Of a stretch of DNA of 64,000 nt, positions 16,186-26,618 are shown piece by piece. The translations under genes were made by a program, and so were the position numbers. This DNA comes from Shewanella nanhaiensis (GTDB lineage: Bacteria > Pseudomonadota > Gammaproteobacteria > Enterobacterales > Shewanellaceae): contig NZ_JAHZST010000008.1 in the NCBI RefSeq assembly GCF_019457885.1, positions 124,001-188,000 on the forward strand, given 5' to 3'. Under the pieces are notes generated by a model. That model had not been told where the DNA came from. It was given only the letters and a program-made list of their open reading frames with translations, and did not search any database. Position 1 is the stretch's first letter; each line of letters starts with the position of its first letter.

Positions 16186-17733
16186 TTATTGTTTCGTTTT
16201 GTAATCAAAGCGTAGGGGAAGACCCTCCCTCATCACTAACAGGGTGATCTCATTTTGACCGAGTGCGTCCCATAGGGGATTTGCGCCTTCATGTACCCAT
16301 TGGTTGTTGGCTTGAAGCACCACATCTCCAGATTGAAGCCCTAAGGTTTTATAAAACTCATTTCTGTCGATATCTGTTAGCTTTAGCAGGTGGACCCCTT
16401 CGATCTGATGTTCTGTGGCTTGAAAGTGTTGAGCCAGTTTCTGCTTGTTTTGCAGGTGTTTTGAAAGCCAGTCTCTAGATAGTTGCATCTTGGCCGTAGT
16501 GGGCAGTCGCTCAAACCTTTGTGCTTGAGCACTGCTAGGCTCTCTACTGACAGAGCTGTCTCGTGATGAGTTGTTGGCAGGAGTAATACTGACCGTGGTG
16601 CGCTCATTTTGACCTTGGCTTAGTCGTAGAAACTCTTTTTGGCCATTGTTGTTGAGTAGTACTCGTTGTGGCTCAATGGCAGTTAAGGTCACATCTGGAT
16701 TTACACCACCTTTGCTTACAAGGTTTAGGCTATCGCCATGCTTATACTCGGTCAGTATTTGGTTATTAAGATCTTGAAGCTCAGCTCTTGAATCTTGTGT
16801 AGGATCTTTGACTGAAGTCGAGACTAAACGAAGGGGAAGAGTCGTGGGAATTGGCAGGCCTAAACGGATCAGCTCCTGATTGATGTAGTAACCATAGCCA
16901 TCAGCAGTATTTGCGCCTTTAGTGTACAAGCCATTGACGAACAGAACCGGCACATTGCCAAGGCCTAGACGCTGGGCTAACTCTTGGTCTGAGTCTAACT
17001 TGTCCTGATATTGGTTATGATCGATACATTGGCTAAAGCTTTTGCTATCGACACCAAGTTGATTGGCGATGATAAGGTAGCGCTCTCGGTTGAGCTGATT
17101 GATGTTGCTATATAGCGCCTCTTGATATGCCCATTGGTTGCCTGATTCTGCTGCGCAGAGGTTGGCATTCGCTGCCGCTTTGCCGTAGCGATGAAAGGTT
17201 TGTGGTAGATCGTAAAAGACTAAGTTAATGAGTTGGCCATAGCGAGCCTCTAGCACTCTGAGTTCGGGTTGTAGTCGAGCGCAGTGTGAGGACTGAAAAC
17301 TGCAAAACAGTGAGAGTTTTACTGCTGCATCCGGGTCCCCTTTTATCGGCTTATTAGTATCTGGTAGAAAAAACCTTGGTGCGGCAGGAGGGGTTAATAG
17401 GATCTCTACGTGGGGCGCCGATGATTTAGTGAGTTGCTGCTCTACTTTTGAGGCAACTGCAGTTTCCAGCGCGGCTTTTCTTAACTGGTATTTATGCCAT
17501 TCAAGATCGAACAGTTTTAATTTTATACTGCTATCTATCTGCGTCATTAAAATGGGGGCATTGTCTATGGTTGCGACAATTCGCTGGTGATCTTTCCCTG
17601 AGGCGATATCAAGCTGTTTGCTGACTTGGTGTTCACTTTGCTGAGTTAACGTAAGCTGAGATTGCTCAGAATCGCTGCAAGCGACCAGTAGTAGGGCAAG
17701 AATCAGGCTGAGATAGAGGGTAGATCTTTGCAT
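16186..17733 (-). CDS. Lipoprotein fusing a DsbA-like domain to a GspC-like HR/PDZ module
   Basis: 515 residues. Lipobox LLVAC (Cys19). Residues about 51-110 (VATIDNAPILMTQIDSSI ... YQLRKAALETAV) resemble the SurA/PpiC N-terminal helix that often precedes DsbA-like domains. Residues 138-290 form a DsbA-type thioredoxin fold with the cis-Pro loop NVPVLFVNG (Pro262). Where CxxC is expected, the sequence is SSHC (148-151), so only the second Cys remains; another Cys lies at 144. Residues 345-372 (VTLTAIEPQRVLLNNNGQKEFLRL) look like the GspC homology region and 440-512 (FYKTLGLQSGDVVLQANN) like the GspC PDZ domain. The combination suggests a periplasmic chaperone or adaptor with impaired redox chemistry. 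The function is unknown; no T2SS genes are nearby. Confidence 0.7.
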   Translation of the reverse strand: MQRSTLYLSLILALLLVACSDSEQSQLTLTQQSEHQVSKQLDIASGKDHQRIVATIDNAPILMTQIDSSIKLKLFDLEWHKYQLRKAALETAVASKVEQQLTKSSAPHVEILLTPPAAPRFFLPDTNKPIKGDPDAAVKLSLFCSFQSSHCARLQPELRVLEARYGQLINLVFYDLPQTFHRYGKAAANANLCAAESGNQWAYQEALYSNINQLNRERYLIIANQLGVDSKSFSQCIDHNQYQDKLDSDQELAQRLGLGNVPVLFVNGLYTKGANTADGYGYYINQELIRLGLPIPTTLPLRLVSTSVKDPTQDSRAELQDLNNQILTEYKHGDSLNLVSKGGVNPDVTLTAIEPQRVLLNNNGQKEFLRLSQGQNERTTVSITPANNSSRDSSVSREPSSAQAQRFERLPTTAKMQLSRDWLSKHLQNKQKLAQHFQATEHQIEGVHLLKLTDIDRNEFYKTLGLQSGDVVLQANNQWVHEGANPLWDALGQNEITLLVMREGLPLRFDYKTKQ

Positions 17734-17754
17734 AGCGTTGAACCTAGACTAAAT

Positions 17755-17790
17755 ATGAAAAAACCATGGGAACAAGATTGAACCCATGGT
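17755..17790 (-). terminator. Terminator of the esterase gene
   Basis: ACCATGGG-N12-CCCATGGT followed on the minus strand by TTTTTT. It separates the esterase from the fusion lipoprotein gene, so the two are not one simple operon. Confidence 0.85.
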
Positions 17791-17819
17791 GTACTGACAC
17801 TACTTAATACTAAAAGTGA

Positions 17820-19481
17820 TTACTCAGGCTTATCAGTATTTGAGTTCCACATCAGCTCTGAGATAAGTGTTTGTGTTGCCACATTGGGGTGGAAGCAATC
17901 GCCACCATTGATGTGAGATGCACCGAACTGGAAAGTACCGCCAGAGGGGGTGGACTCATCAACATATTCAGCGACAACCTCAATACCGTTAGGGTTTTGA
18001 CCATTATTGTTGCTATTATATGCAGTGGCTTCTTCGGCAAGTATCGCGTTATAACGTTTTTGTGCTGCAGCGACGCCAGCTATCCTTGATGCCAATGATT
18101 CACCGTTTAACGTACCAGATTGGGTCACAATTGAGCATACATCATAGCTGCTCCAGATAGATTCACAGTTGATATACTCATCGCCTGCTTGCTTATCTAA
18201 TCCCGCTTGGCGTATATCTTGAACGCGAGGGACACTACCGAGCAGAATACTTGAACCTTCAGGCATGCCAGATACGAGTGTATTTAATCCAGTACGTATC
18301 GCTTGACGCCACTCATCATCGCTGTAGATAGGGTCACTACAGTTTGATGGGTCAACACAATCACGACTACAGAGGTCGTTACCACCAAAAAGCAGTTCAA
18401 CGTGATCAGGTGTTGGTGTTTGAGCAACAATGGTGTTGGCCTGAGCGGCGAAGCTTGGCTCTGATCCATCTTCACGAATACCAGTTAACTCGGCTCCCGT
18501 TGCAGCGCTGTTGTTGCTGTTGATTGAGCTGTCGAGCACCTTGTAACGGTCATGAACGCTGGTGACCGAGGAGCTTGAACCATCAAACCAAGAGTGTTCA
18601 GGTTGATCGCCACCCGCTAGACATAGCAGTGACCACCACGAACTATTGTAGGTACAGTCTGCACCAAAGGCGCGGGTAATGCTATCACCGACGACGGCGA
18701 TATTAGCAACACCTGCTACTGGACCTGGCGGAGGAGGTGTTCCACCTTCATTGTAATTTCCAACCAATGAAACACCGCTAAAGCTTGAGTAACCATTCAT
18801 CATCACATGGTAAGTACCAGCCTGTATGTTGCTGATGGTACAAGTTTCGTTATTACCGCTTTTATAGGGGCGACAATCGTAGGTTCCGGTTGTCGCTTCT
18901 GCGCCAAATCTGACATAGAGATCCGCATCTCCAGTGCCGCCAGACATCACGATACTAAGATCTTGTGCTCCAGCAGGAACTTCAAAGGTGAACAGAAGCT
19001 GTTCCCCACTAGCGCCTGTTAAATTGTTTAGCGCCACTGAGTTTTCTAATACGCCAGTGTTTGAGCCAGGTGGTGGTGTGGTGCCTGCTTCATCATAACT
19101 AGCTGTCAGGGTGAGGGCTGAATAAGCGGAGTAGGCTTTTAGCATCACATGATATTCGCCATTTTGAACATTAGCGATATCACAGGACTCACTGTTGCCA
19201 CTGTTGTATGGTCGGCAGTCGTAGCTTGAGCTAGTCGGTGCACTACCAAACTTCACATAGAGGTCGGCATCACCACTACCTCCAGCGGTATTAAAGTTTA
19301 AATTGGTCGCGCCTTCAGGGACAGTTAAGGTGAAGAAGGTTTCGCTTCCCGATGTTCCGCTTAAGCCACTTGCTGGTGTCGCATTTTCTAATACCGTTGC
19401 AGCTAATGCGTTGCCAGATAGCATTAACATATTGAGCGCTAATATATTCTTGAGTTTGTGGTTCTTTATTAATCGTTTCAT
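17820..19481 (-). CDS. Secreted SGNH/GDSL esterase with two PPC domains
   Basis: 553 residues: signal peptide to about 28 (SGNALA), two PPC (bacterial pre-peptidase C-terminal) domains at about 29-130 and 144-244, each with the block GDADLYVKFG / GDADLYVRFG, Pro-rich linkers (TTPPPG, TPPPPG), then an SGNH hydrolase from about 258. Catalytic blocks are GDSIT (Ser267), GGND (366-369) and DCFHPN (Asp528, His531). The two PPC domains are close copies. Many paired Cys fit an extracellular protein. Substrate (lipid or carbohydrate ester) cannot be told. It is divergent from an AraC-type regulator. Confidence 0.88.
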   Translation of the reverse strand: MKRLIKNHKLKNILALNMLMLSGNALAATVLENATPASGLSGTSGSETFFTLTVPEGATNLNFNTAGGSGDADLYVKFGSAPTSSSYDCRPYNSGNSESCDIANVQNGEYHVMLKAYSAYSALTLTASYDEAGTTPPPGSNTGVLENSVALNNLTGASGEQLLFTFEVPAGAQDLSIVMSGGTGDADLYVRFGAEATTGTYDCRPYKSGNNETCTISNIQAGTYHVMMNGYSSFSGVSLVGNYNEGGTPPPPGPVAGVANIAVVGDSITRAFGADCTYNSSWWSLLCLAGGDQPEHSWFDGSSSSVTSVHDRYKVLDSSINSNNSAATGAELTGIREDGSEPSFAAQANTIVAQTPTPDHVELLFGGNDLCSRDCVDPSNCSDPIYSDDEWRQAIRTGLNTLVSGMPEGSSILLGSVPRVQDIRQAGLDKQAGDEYINCESIWSSYDVCSIVTQSGTLNGESLASRIAGVAAAQKRYNAILAEEATAYNSNNNGQNPNGIEVVAEYVDESTPSGGTFQFGASHINGGDCFHPNVATQTLISELMWNSNTDKPE

Positions 19482-19736
19482 AGAGCCTCGTCCATTATTC
19501 CCCAGAGTGATAAGTTTTGTTTTTATTATTAATGTTAATTTTTTTAACGATATTTAACCTAGCAAGAATAATGGGTGAGCAATACGCAACCTGAGATAAA
19601 TGGCTCAAAGGGCGACAAAAATATCTCTTGAGTTTACTTTCTTTGTGAGTATTGCATTGGATAGAAAGTTCTGTGATATTGGCTCATAACAAAATATTAA
19701 CAGCAGCAGTAATGGAAGATTGGATAGAGGTGTTTA

Positions 19737-20762
19737 GTGAAAAACCTAATCGTTTCTCATAACTACTTTACCCTGATATCTGGTTATTTAAATAGAGTAA
19801 AACAGCAGTATTCAGGGACAGATAGAGCGTCAAATCAAAAGGAGAGTGATCCGTTAGAGGAGAGATCTGTATATCTTATTGAGGATATAGAGAAGCTTAT
19901 TGTGCAGATACTGTCGGTATCCGATGACCTCTCCTTTGGTTTGGCATTAGGGGAGAATATCCACCCTTCAGATTATGGTTTAGTTGGGTATGCTTTAATG
20001 AACTGCCCTGATTTGAATACCGCATTAAGTTTATCCTCAAAGTATAAACCTGTAATGAATCAAGCTTTTGAATCTTGTTTTATTCAAGGAGAGCGAGAGT
20101 CAAGTTATCAGGTTAGGCCTAAATTTGATGAGGCCTATCTAACTTCACTCGTCGAGCTGGATTTTGCTTCCGGTATTCAGCTTGCTAAACTGCTGGTGGA
20201 TAAACAGGATCTACCCAAACTTAAGTTGCAACAAGTTAACTTTCAACATGGACCTTTGAGCAGCCCCTCCGATTATCAAAGAGTGTTCAATTGTCCGGTT
20301 CATTTTCACCAAGAGAGAAGTGAGATCATTATTGCCAATAGTGTGCTGGCACTGCCTGTACGCTCTGCTAATCCTGCAATATTGGATATGTTACTTAGAA
20401 AAATAGATAAAGCGGTTAAGTCCTACTCCTTGGGTCAGTCATTTAGCAGTAAAGTGATCAGCTATGTCTCTAAGCATCAGCAAGATATCCCCAGTGCTAA
20501 ACAAGCGGCCAGTGATTTTAATATCAGTTTGAGTACACTAAAAAAACACTTGATGTCAGAGGGGCGAAATTACTCAGAGATTTGTGATTCGATTAGAAAA
20601 AACATGGCTATTAAAATGGTGACGGATCCTAAAACCCAGATAAAAGCTATCTATTCATCCCTAAACTTCTCTAGCTCCAGTGCGTTTAACCGTGCCTTCA
20701 AGCGTTGGACATCTATGACGCCGACTGAGTATCGGCACAAGATGAGTTTATCGTCAAAATAG
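19737..20762 (+). CDS. AraC-family regulator (OruR-like)
   Basis: 341 residues. The N-terminal effector region (YGLVGYALMNCPDLNTALSLSSKY) is of the Arabinose_bd/OruR type, and the C-terminal double helix-turn-helix (ASDFNISLSTLKKHL ... IYSSLNFSSSSAFNRAFKRWTSMTPTEYR) is typical AraC. The start is GTG at 19737 with AGAGG six bases upstream. The 255-bp spacer to the divergent esterase contains the 7-bp inverted repeat GCAATAC (19579-19585) / GTATTGC (19649-19655). Control of the esterase is inferred from position only. Confidence 0.82.
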   Translation: MKNLIVSHNYFTLISGYLNRVKQQYSGTDRASNQKESDPLEERSVYLIEDIEKLIVQILSVSDDLSFGLALGENIHPSDYGLVGYALMNCPDLNTALSLSSKYKPVMNQAFESCFIQGERESSYQVRPKFDEAYLTSLVELDFASGIQLAKLLVDKQDLPKLKLQQVNFQHGPLSSPSDYQRVFNCPVHFHQERSEIIIANSVLALPVRSANPAILDMLLRKIDKAVKSYSLGQSFSSKVISYVSKHQQDIPSAKQAASDFNISLSTLKKHLMSEGRNYSEICDSIRKNMAIKMVTDPKTQIKAIYSSLNFSSSSAFNRAFKRWTSMTPTEYRHKMSLSSK

Positions 20763-20772
20763 TTAAAATCCG

Positions 20773-21684
20773 CTAATTTGCCAAAGTGAGTAACGGTGTC
20801 TGTACCACAAGCTGAAAATCCATTGCCATAGCGATACTTAAAGCTGTAATGGTTACGATAGAGCCACCAAACACTTGCCTTGCCCATTGATTAAGGTTGA
20901 TATCACGTCGATAACCTTTTAGTGCTATTCCAAGCCACCACAAGCTGGTGGCACAGGTCACCGCCATAAAGGCAATACCTGTGTAACCAGCTAAGGGAAG
21001 CAAGGCGCTAACCAAAGCAAAAACAGCAATATAAAGAATAATATGCAGCTTTGCCTTAGTCATCCCTTCGGCAACCGGCAATACAGGAATATTCGCTGCG
21101 GCATAATCTTTATATCGAAAAATGGCAATAGCATAGGAGTGCGGCATCTGCCATAAACTAAACATCAAGAGTAAAATCCCTGCGCCAATATCTATCTCCC
21201 CCGTGACAGCACAATAGCCAACAACAGGTGGAACGGCCCCTGAAAAACTGCCGACTAAAGTGCCATAAACAGAGTGACGCTTCATGTACAGGCTATAGAT
21301 CCCCACATAAACCAGATAACCAAGCCCAGCAAATATCAGAGCAATCTTATTGGTAAATATGGCCAACAAACTAAAGCCTGCCACGCCTAGCGCGACACTG
21401 AATAGCAGCACAGAGTAGATAGATATCTCCCCAGTGACCGTTACCCGCTTACGGGTGCGCTGCATCTTGGCATCAATATCTCTATCAATACAGTTATTAA
21501 GGCCGCAACCCGATGCGACAACTAAGGACAAACCGACTATCGTCATCGACATCAAGGTCAAATCTACATTACCTTTGGCGGCAAGAAGAAACCCACCAGC
21601 GACAGAGATCAAATTTCCCATGATGATGCCAGGCTTAACCGCCTGAACATATCCTTTTAAACGTGACAGCCATTGCTTAAACAT
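20773..21684 (-). CDS. cyoE: Protoheme IX farnesyltransferase
   Basis: A UbiA-superfamily membrane prenyltransferase that converts heme B to heme O for the cyo oxidase. The first motif [17 protein letters not shown] is the Mg-diphosphate-binding N/DxxDxxxD, and there are about nine membrane segments. The start was placed at ATG 21684 ([19 protein letters not shown]), which has AAGG seven bases upstream and aligns with E. coli CyoE; a longer reading from 21705 is possible. It is the last gene of the cyo operon. Confidence 0.93.
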   Translation of the reverse strand: MFKQWLSRLKGYVQAVKPGIIMGNLISVAGGFLLAAKGNVDLTLMSMTIVGLSLVVASGCGLNNCIDRDIDAKMQRTRKRVTVTGEISIYSVLLFSVALGVAGFSLLAIFTNKIALIFAGLGYLVYVGIYSLYMKRHSVYGTLVGSFSGAVPPVVGYCAVTGEIDIGAGILLLMFSLWQMPHSYAIAIFRYKDYAAANIPVLPVAEGMTKAKLHIILYIAVFALVSALLPLAGYTGIAFMAVTCATSLWWLGIALKGYRRDINLNQWARQVFGGSIVTITALSIAMAMDFQLVVQTPLLTLAN

Positions 21685-21715
21685 AAACTGACCTTGAATA
21701 CCCATAACCGTCTCT

Positions 21716-22051
21716 CTACATCATCAAATCGTTGGCAGCGTAAATAATCCACACTGACAAGCCCACCACCATGACAATAATCAATGCGGTGAATAGAAAT
21801 GAAAATGTATTGAGTTTCCCCTCTTCAGAGAAATCCAGATGCAGGAAGTACTTTAGGTGCACCACAATCTGAACTATCGCCGTCACTAGCACTAAAGCTA
21901 AGGTGATAGGTGTATCAAAGTGATGTGTGATCACAGCCCAAAATGGAATGGCGGTTAGCACCACCGACATAATAAATCCCACAAGATAGGACTTAACGCT
22001 AGCCATTAGATCTGCTGAACTATGGCTATCAAGCGTATCGACTTGACTCAT
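21716..22051 (-). CDS. cyoD: Cytochrome o ubiquinol oxidase subunit IV
   Basis: 111 residues with three membrane helices; [13 protein letters not shown] is the family signature. The start is ATG 22051 ([10 protein letters not shown]), which overlaps the cyoC stop as TGATG, so translation is coupled; a longer reading to 22117 lies inside cyoC and was not used. CyoD helps assemble the copper site of CyoB. Confidence 0.92.
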   Translation of the reverse strand: MSQVDTLDSHSSADLMASVKSYLVGFIMSVVLTAIPFWAVITHHFDTPITLALVLVTAIVQIVVHLKYFLHLDFSEEGKLNTFSFLFTALIIVMVVGLSVWIIYAANDLMM

Positions 22052-22683
22052 CACATGGCCCCCAATAAATAAACCACAGTGAATACACAGATCCACACAA
22101 TATCCAAAAAGTGCCAAAATAGGCTTAAACAGCTTAAGCGAGTAATACTGCGCTTATTCAGCCCCGTTTTGACAACCTCAAGCATCATAATCGCCATCCA
22201 GATAAGTCCAGCGGTGACATGCAAACCATGCATACCGACTAAAGCAAAAAAAGATGACAAAAATGCACTGCGCTGGGGCCCGTTGCCCTGTTCAATAAGA
22301 TGGTGGAACTCATAGATCTCCATACCAATAAACGCACAGCCGAGGGCAAAGGTGATCAATAACCAGATCAAGGTCGCTGCTCTCTTCTGGTGCTTAGCGC
22401 AGATCAAGGCAAAACCGAAGGTTATACTGCTGACCAACAGAGCGGCAGTTTCGATTAACACAAAGTTCAATTCAAAAATATCTTTACCAGAAACACCGCC
22501 ATCTGTATTCATATACAGCACGGCATAAGTGGCAAATACCGACGCAAACAAGATGCAATCGGTCATCAAATATAGCCAAAAGCCCAGTAAGGTATTGTCA
22601 CTGGTATCATGGTGTTCATCACGATTTGCCAGAGGCTCACCCGTATGAGCTAGGTCTAAATCGGCTCGGATAGCAATACTCAT
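22051..22683 (-). CDS. cyoC: Cytochrome o ubiquinol oxidase subunit III
   Basis: 210 residues with five membrane helices of the heme-copper oxidase subunit III family ([52 protein letters not shown]). It overlaps cyoB by four bases and cyoD by one base. Confidence 0.94.
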   Translation of the reverse strand: MSIAIRADLDLAHTGEPLANRDEHHDTSDNTLLGFWLYLMTDCILFASVFATYAVLYMNTDGGVSGKDIFELNFVLIETAALLVSSITFGFALICAKHQKRAATLIWLLITFALGCAFIGMEIYEFHHLIEQGNGPQRSAFLSSFFALVGMHGLHVTAGLIWMAIMMLEVVKTGLNKRSITRLSCLSLFWHFLDIVWICVFTVVYLLGAM

Positions 22684-24665
22684 ATTAGCCCCCTCGCAAC
22701 TTTATCTAAGTGCGTATTTTCAATTTTGGCCACTTCATCAGGTTGAACATAGTAATCATGGTCATTACTGTAGGCTCGGAAAAGAAACACCACAAAGGCG
22801 CCTAGCATGCCAACAATTGCCAACCAAAGAATATGCCAGATAGCGGCAAAACCAGCCGCAGTAATACCTATCGCCATCAATATTCCGCTGGCAGTATTTT
22901 TAGGCATATGAATTGGCTCGTAATTATCATGACGCTGATAAGCCTCACCTTTCTCTTTCATGTCAGTAAAACAATCGATATCTGACACATGAGGATCTTT
23001 GGCAAAGTTGTAGAACTGAGGTGGTGAAGAGGTTGACCACTCTAATGTGTGACCATTCCAAGGATCGCCCGTGGTATCTAAGTTCTGCTCACGGTCACGG
23101 AAGCTCACATAGAGTTGTACAAACTGCAGTATGATCCCTGCAAAAATAATAAAAGCACCAACCGCGGCAAAATAGATCCAGAAGTTCCAATCTGGATTAT
23201 CGGTGTGGCTGATACGCCGAGTCATGCCAAGGAAGCCAAGAACATACAAAGGCATAAAGGCGACGTAGAACCCCACCTGCCAGCACCAAAACGCCGCTTT
23301 ACCTAGACGCTCATTAAGCTTGAAACCCATCGCTTTAGGGAACCAGTAAGCGAAGCCGGCTAAGTAACCAAATACGGCACCGCCGATAATGGTGTTATGA
23401 AAATGTGCGATAAGAAATAAGCTGTTATGCAGTACATAATCGGCGCCAGGTACCGCGAGTAACACTCCCGTCATTCCCCCTATGGTGAAGGTCGTCATAA
23501 AACCTAAGGTCCATAACACAGGCACAGTTAAGCGCAGACGGCCACGATAGATGGTAAATAGCCAATTAAATAGCTTAACCCCTGTCGGGACCGCAATAAC
23601 CATGGTCATCACACCAAAGAAGGCATTGACGTTTGCACTCGACCCCATGGTGAAGAAGTGATGTAACCAAACAATAAAGCCTAAGATAGAGATGGCACCA
23701 CTCGCCCAAACCATAGATTTATAGCCAAACAAACGCTTAGAGGTGAACGTTGAAATCACTTCGGAGAAAATACCAAAGGCAGGCAAGATCAAGATGTAAA
23801 CTTCCGGATGACCCCAAGCCCAAAACAGGTTGATGTACATCATGGCGTTACCGCCACCCGCATTAGTAAAGAAATGGAAGCCCAGATAACGATCTAAGGT
23901 TAGCATTGCCAATACAGCGGTTAAGATAGGAAAAGAGGCCACGATCAAAATATTGGCCCAGGTGCAGGTCCAGGTAAAAATAGGCATCTGCATCAACTTC
24001 ATGCCCGGTGCACGCATCTTAAGTACGGTCGCAATAAAGTTAACCCCAGTTAAGGTCGTCCCTATACCGGAGATCTGCAATGCCCAAATATAGTAATCGA
24101 CCCCCACTCCCGGACTAAATGACAATTCAGACAGCGGCGGATAGGCTACCCAACCCGTCTTTGCAAACTCGCCTAACCCCAGTGAGATATTAATCAGCAC
24201 AGCACCAGAAGCGGTAAGCCAAAAACTTAAGTTGTTCAGAAAGGGAAAAGCTACATCTCTAGCACCTATCTGCAGCGGAACGACTAAGTTCATCAGACCT
24301 ATCATAAATGGCATCGCCATAAAGATAATCATGATCACTCCATGTGCGGTGAAGATTTGATCATAATGTTCAGGAGGCAGATAACCCGCAGCACCATTGA
24401 TCGCCAGAGCTTGCTGTGTTCGCATCATTATGGCATCGGAGAAGCCACGAATGAGCATCACCAAAGCCAGCACAATATACATGATACCTAAGCGTTTATG
24501 ATCGACTGAGGTGAACCAGTCATTCCACAATACGCCCCATTTTTTATATTTGGTTATCAATGCCGCAATGATAACGCCTATCACAGCAACGACCGCTAAG
24601 GTCACCATAATGATAGGTTCATGGTAGGGAATTGATTCTAATGTTAATTTTCCGAGAAAAGACAT
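22680..24665 (-). CDS. cyoB: Cytochrome o ubiquinol oxidase subunit I
   Basis: 661 residues, with about 15 membrane helices. It is the catalytic heme-copper subunit reducing O2 to water while pumping protons. The ligands are visible: low-spin heme histidine in [16 protein letters not shown], the CuB histidine and crosslinked tyrosine in [15 protein letters not shown], the CuB pair in WLHHFFT, and the binuclear-centre and low-spin heme histidines in [12 protein letters not shown]. The length is nearly that of E. coli CyoB. It overlaps cyoC by four bases and starts two bases after cyoA. Confidence 0.96.
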   Translation of the reverse strand: MSFLGKLTLESIPYHEPIIMVTLAVVAVIGVIIAALITKYKKWGVLWNDWFTSVDHKRLGIMYIVLALVMLIRGFSDAIMMRTQQALAINGAAGYLPPEHYDQIFTAHGVIMIIFMAMPFMIGLMNLVVPLQIGARDVAFPFLNNLSFWLTASGAVLINISLGLGEFAKTGWVAYPPLSELSFSPGVGVDYYIWALQISGIGTTLTGVNFIATVLKMRAPGMKLMQMPIFTWTCTWANILIVASFPILTAVLAMLTLDRYLGFHFFTNAGGGNAMMYINLFWAWGHPEVYILILPAFGIFSEVISTFTSKRLFGYKSMVWASGAISILGFIVWLHHFFTMGSSANVNAFFGVMTMVIAVPTGVKLFNWLFTIYRGRLRLTVPVLWTLGFMTTFTIGGMTGVLLAVPGADYVLHNSLFLIAHFHNTIIGGAVFGYLAGFAYWFPKAMGFKLNERLGKAAFWCWQVGFYVAFMPLYVLGFLGMTRRISHTDNPDWNFWIYFAAVGAFIIFAGIILQFVQLYVSFRDREQNLDTTGDPWNGHTLEWSTSSPPQFYNFAKDPHVSDIDCFTDMKEKGEAYQRHDNYEPIHMPKNTASGILMAIGITAAGFAAIWHILWLAIVGMLGAFVVFLFRAYSNDHDYYVQPDEVAKIENTHLDKVARGLI

Positions 24666-24667
24666 GG

Positions 24668-25594
24668 TTATTCCCCCTTCTCATTGTTAAGAGATGCATC
24701 TATTGAAGGGTGTGACATCTCCATATGTTGTGCTTCATCCATTGGCATTGCCTTACTCATATGCATATATTGCATCACAACATGGTCAAACATGCCGTTA
24801 CTGACTGAGCCATAATATTCAACAGGATTATTCTCACTAGGCTTGGCTAACTCAGCATAGCTTTGAGGGTCGAGCTTATTACCTTGGCGCTTAAGCTTAG
24901 CAACCCAAGCATCGAAGCTTGTCGCATCCGGTGTTGCTATCGCTTTAAACTTCATCCCCGCAAAGCCCGCTCCACTGTAGTTTGCTGAGATACCATCGAA
25001 GCTTCCTGGCTCATTGGCAATCAGGTGCAATTGAGTTGCCATCCCCGCCATAGAGTAGATTTGACTACCGAGCTGAGGGATAAAGAAAGAGTTCATCGCT
25101 GTGTCTGAGGTGATCTTGAAGTTCACCGGAACATTAACAGGAAATGCCAGCTCATTGACTGAGGCGACGCCAAGCTCAGGATAGATAAATAACCACTTCC
25201 AGTTCAGAGAGACCACTTCAACGGTTATCGGCTTAGCCTCATGTTCCAACGGCTTATAGGGGTCAAGATCGTGTGTCGACCCCCAAGTGATCACACCTAA
25301 AATAATCACAATCACAATTGGCATTAACCATACAACAATCTCTATGCTCTTTGAGTGTGCCCACTTAGGTGCATAAATTTCTTGCTCACGACCATCCCGA
25401 TATTTCCACGCAAAAAATAACGTCATAAAAATAACTGGAATAACCACAATTAACATCAACAAGGTGGCCACAACAATGAGGTATCGCTCATCTATGCCTA
25501 TCTGCCCCTTGGGATCCAGTACGCCGCCTTCACAACCGGACATCAACAAGATTGATGTAAGCATTGCGGCTTTACTTAAATTTCTAATTAACAA
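24668..25594 (-). CDS. cyoA: Cytochrome o ubiquinol oxidase subunit II
   Basis: 308 residues with a lipobox (LMSGC, Cys21), two membrane helices and a periplasmic cupredoxin domain ([22 protein letters not shown]). The CuA ligands of cytochrome c oxidases are missing ([12 protein letters not shown] in place of the Cys-containing CuA loop), which identifies a quinol oxidase. The C-terminal tail is Met/His-rich ([20 protein letters not shown]). It is the first gene of cyoABCDE; the 178-bp upstream spacer must hold the promoter, but no site was recognised. Confidence 0.94.
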   Translation of the reverse strand: MLIRNLSKAAMLTSILLMSGCEGGVLDPKGQIGIDERYLIVVATLLMLIVVIPVIFMTLFFAWKYRDGREQEIYAPKWAHSKSIEIVVWLMPIVIVIILGVITWGSTHDLDPYKPLEHEAKPITVEVVSLNWKWLFIYPELGVASVNELAFPVNVPVNFKITSDTAMNSFFIPQLGSQIYSMAGMATQLHLIANEPGSFDGISANYSGAGFAGMKFKAIATPDATSFDAWVAKLKRQGNKLDPQSYAELAKPSENNPVEYYGSVSNGMFDHVVMQYMHMSKAMPMDEAQHMEMSHPSIDASLNNEKGE

Positions 25595-25772
25595 AGGAAG
25601 ATTCCTCTAACCTTAAATCTCTACAGCCCTGCTTAAAATGAGGAGAGCCGCACTGTCATAGCGTTCAGATACAGATCAGATAAATATCAATCTGCGACCA
25701 GATAGCCTCAGCCAAATCGTTCGACGATCTGTCATGTAAGCGAACCGCTAAATGTTAAAACCAGAAAAAAGA

Positions 25773-26213
25773 TTAAAGAGGAGGGGCGCGACAGCCGTGA
25801 GCCGTTTGCTCACATGAGGTAAATACAGGAGATGAAAAGCGAGGAAAGTCACTCACTAAGCTCAAGCCATTAATGAGTTTAAAAATAAAACTAATTAATC
25901 GCCAAAACTGATCAATAATCTGTGGGTTAACTAAGAATAAGCCAAATAAGCTCACTCCCAAACACTCAACAATCAGTCCATCACTTAGTGCAATGATCTC
26001 ACTGATATCAAGATAGCCACCAAAAGTAACACTAGCGGCATCAGACAAACAGAGAAGAAATATTCCTCCTACAAGCACAGAGAAATTAGCCTTACCTGCA
26101 TTGGAAAGCTTTACAACTGAATGTAATTTTTCAAAAAGGCGTTGATAAGGAGTCAATTTCAATACGTGTGCCCGACTGTGTCTAGAAGGTCTATATGATC
26201 GAATGAAAAACAT
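25773..26213 (-). CDS. Hypothetical membrane protein
   Basis: A 146-residue frame with two probable membrane segments (NFSVLVGGIFLLCLSD and IVECLGVSLFGLFLV) and an amphipathic helix (QIIDQFWRLISFIFKLING). The N-terminal third is basic and has the look of a cytoplasmic anchor. There is no ribosome binding site before the ATG at 26213, and the last 20 residues look non-coding, so the exact limits are doubtful. Not recognised. It lies upstream of cyoA on the same strand but 178 bp away. Confidence 0.4.
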   Translation of the reverse strand: MFFIRSYRPSRHSRAHVLKLTPYQRLFEKLHSVVKLSNAGKANFSVLVGGIFLLCLSDAASVTFGGYLDISEIIALSDGLIVECLGVSLFGLFLVNPQIIDQFWRLISFIFKLINGLSLVSDFPRFSSPVFTSCEQTAHGCRAPPL

Positions 26214-26513
26214 TCACAGTGTGATATCACGCGGAGGATAACAATAAGCGAGTGATGAATGAAAGCCGATCAGGCCACTAAAATGGCTTTTATATTAAAT
26301 AAACCTTAATTAAAACATAATTTAAACCATGAGTTTACGTTTTTTACTTTGTTGGATCTTTTTTGTGTCTCAAAAAATGCATTAGCGTGAGCTTGGTGTT
26401 GTTTTGGCTTGTTAGGTGATGACTCTTGTCACGATACCATGTTGGGTAAAAGCGAACTCAATAGGGTGATAGATTAATTTGAGCTGCTATTAAACCAATC
26501 TTAAATTATTATA

Positions 26514-26580
26514 GTTTCGACTCGAAACATATTTGACATTCAAATTATTTGTCTATAGATTATTTGTATCGATTCGAAAC
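26514..26580 (+). promoter_or_regulatory. Promoter flanked by two TTCGA-N-TCGAA operators
   Basis: GTTTCGACTCGAAAC (26514-26528) is a perfect 15-bp palindrome and GTATCGATTCGAAAC (26566-26580) nearly so. Between them lie TTGACA (26533-26538) and TAGATT (26556-26561) with a 17-bp spacer. The palindrome centres are 52 bp apart, close to five helical turns, and the second covers the expected transcription start. A further TTTCGAA follows at 26584-26590. This is a typical repressor layout. The repressor gene is not adjacent. The rest of the 26214-26513 spacer shows only a 10-bp palindrome GTGATATCAC near 26221. Confidence 0.6.
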
Positions 26581-26618
26581 TAATTTCGAATTATCTTTAA
26601 ACAAGTAATGAGGTTGAC

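Noticed and set aside
26216..26232. CRP site at TGTGATATCACG
   Set aside because: The half-sites overlap; the 6-bp spacer of a CRP site is absent.
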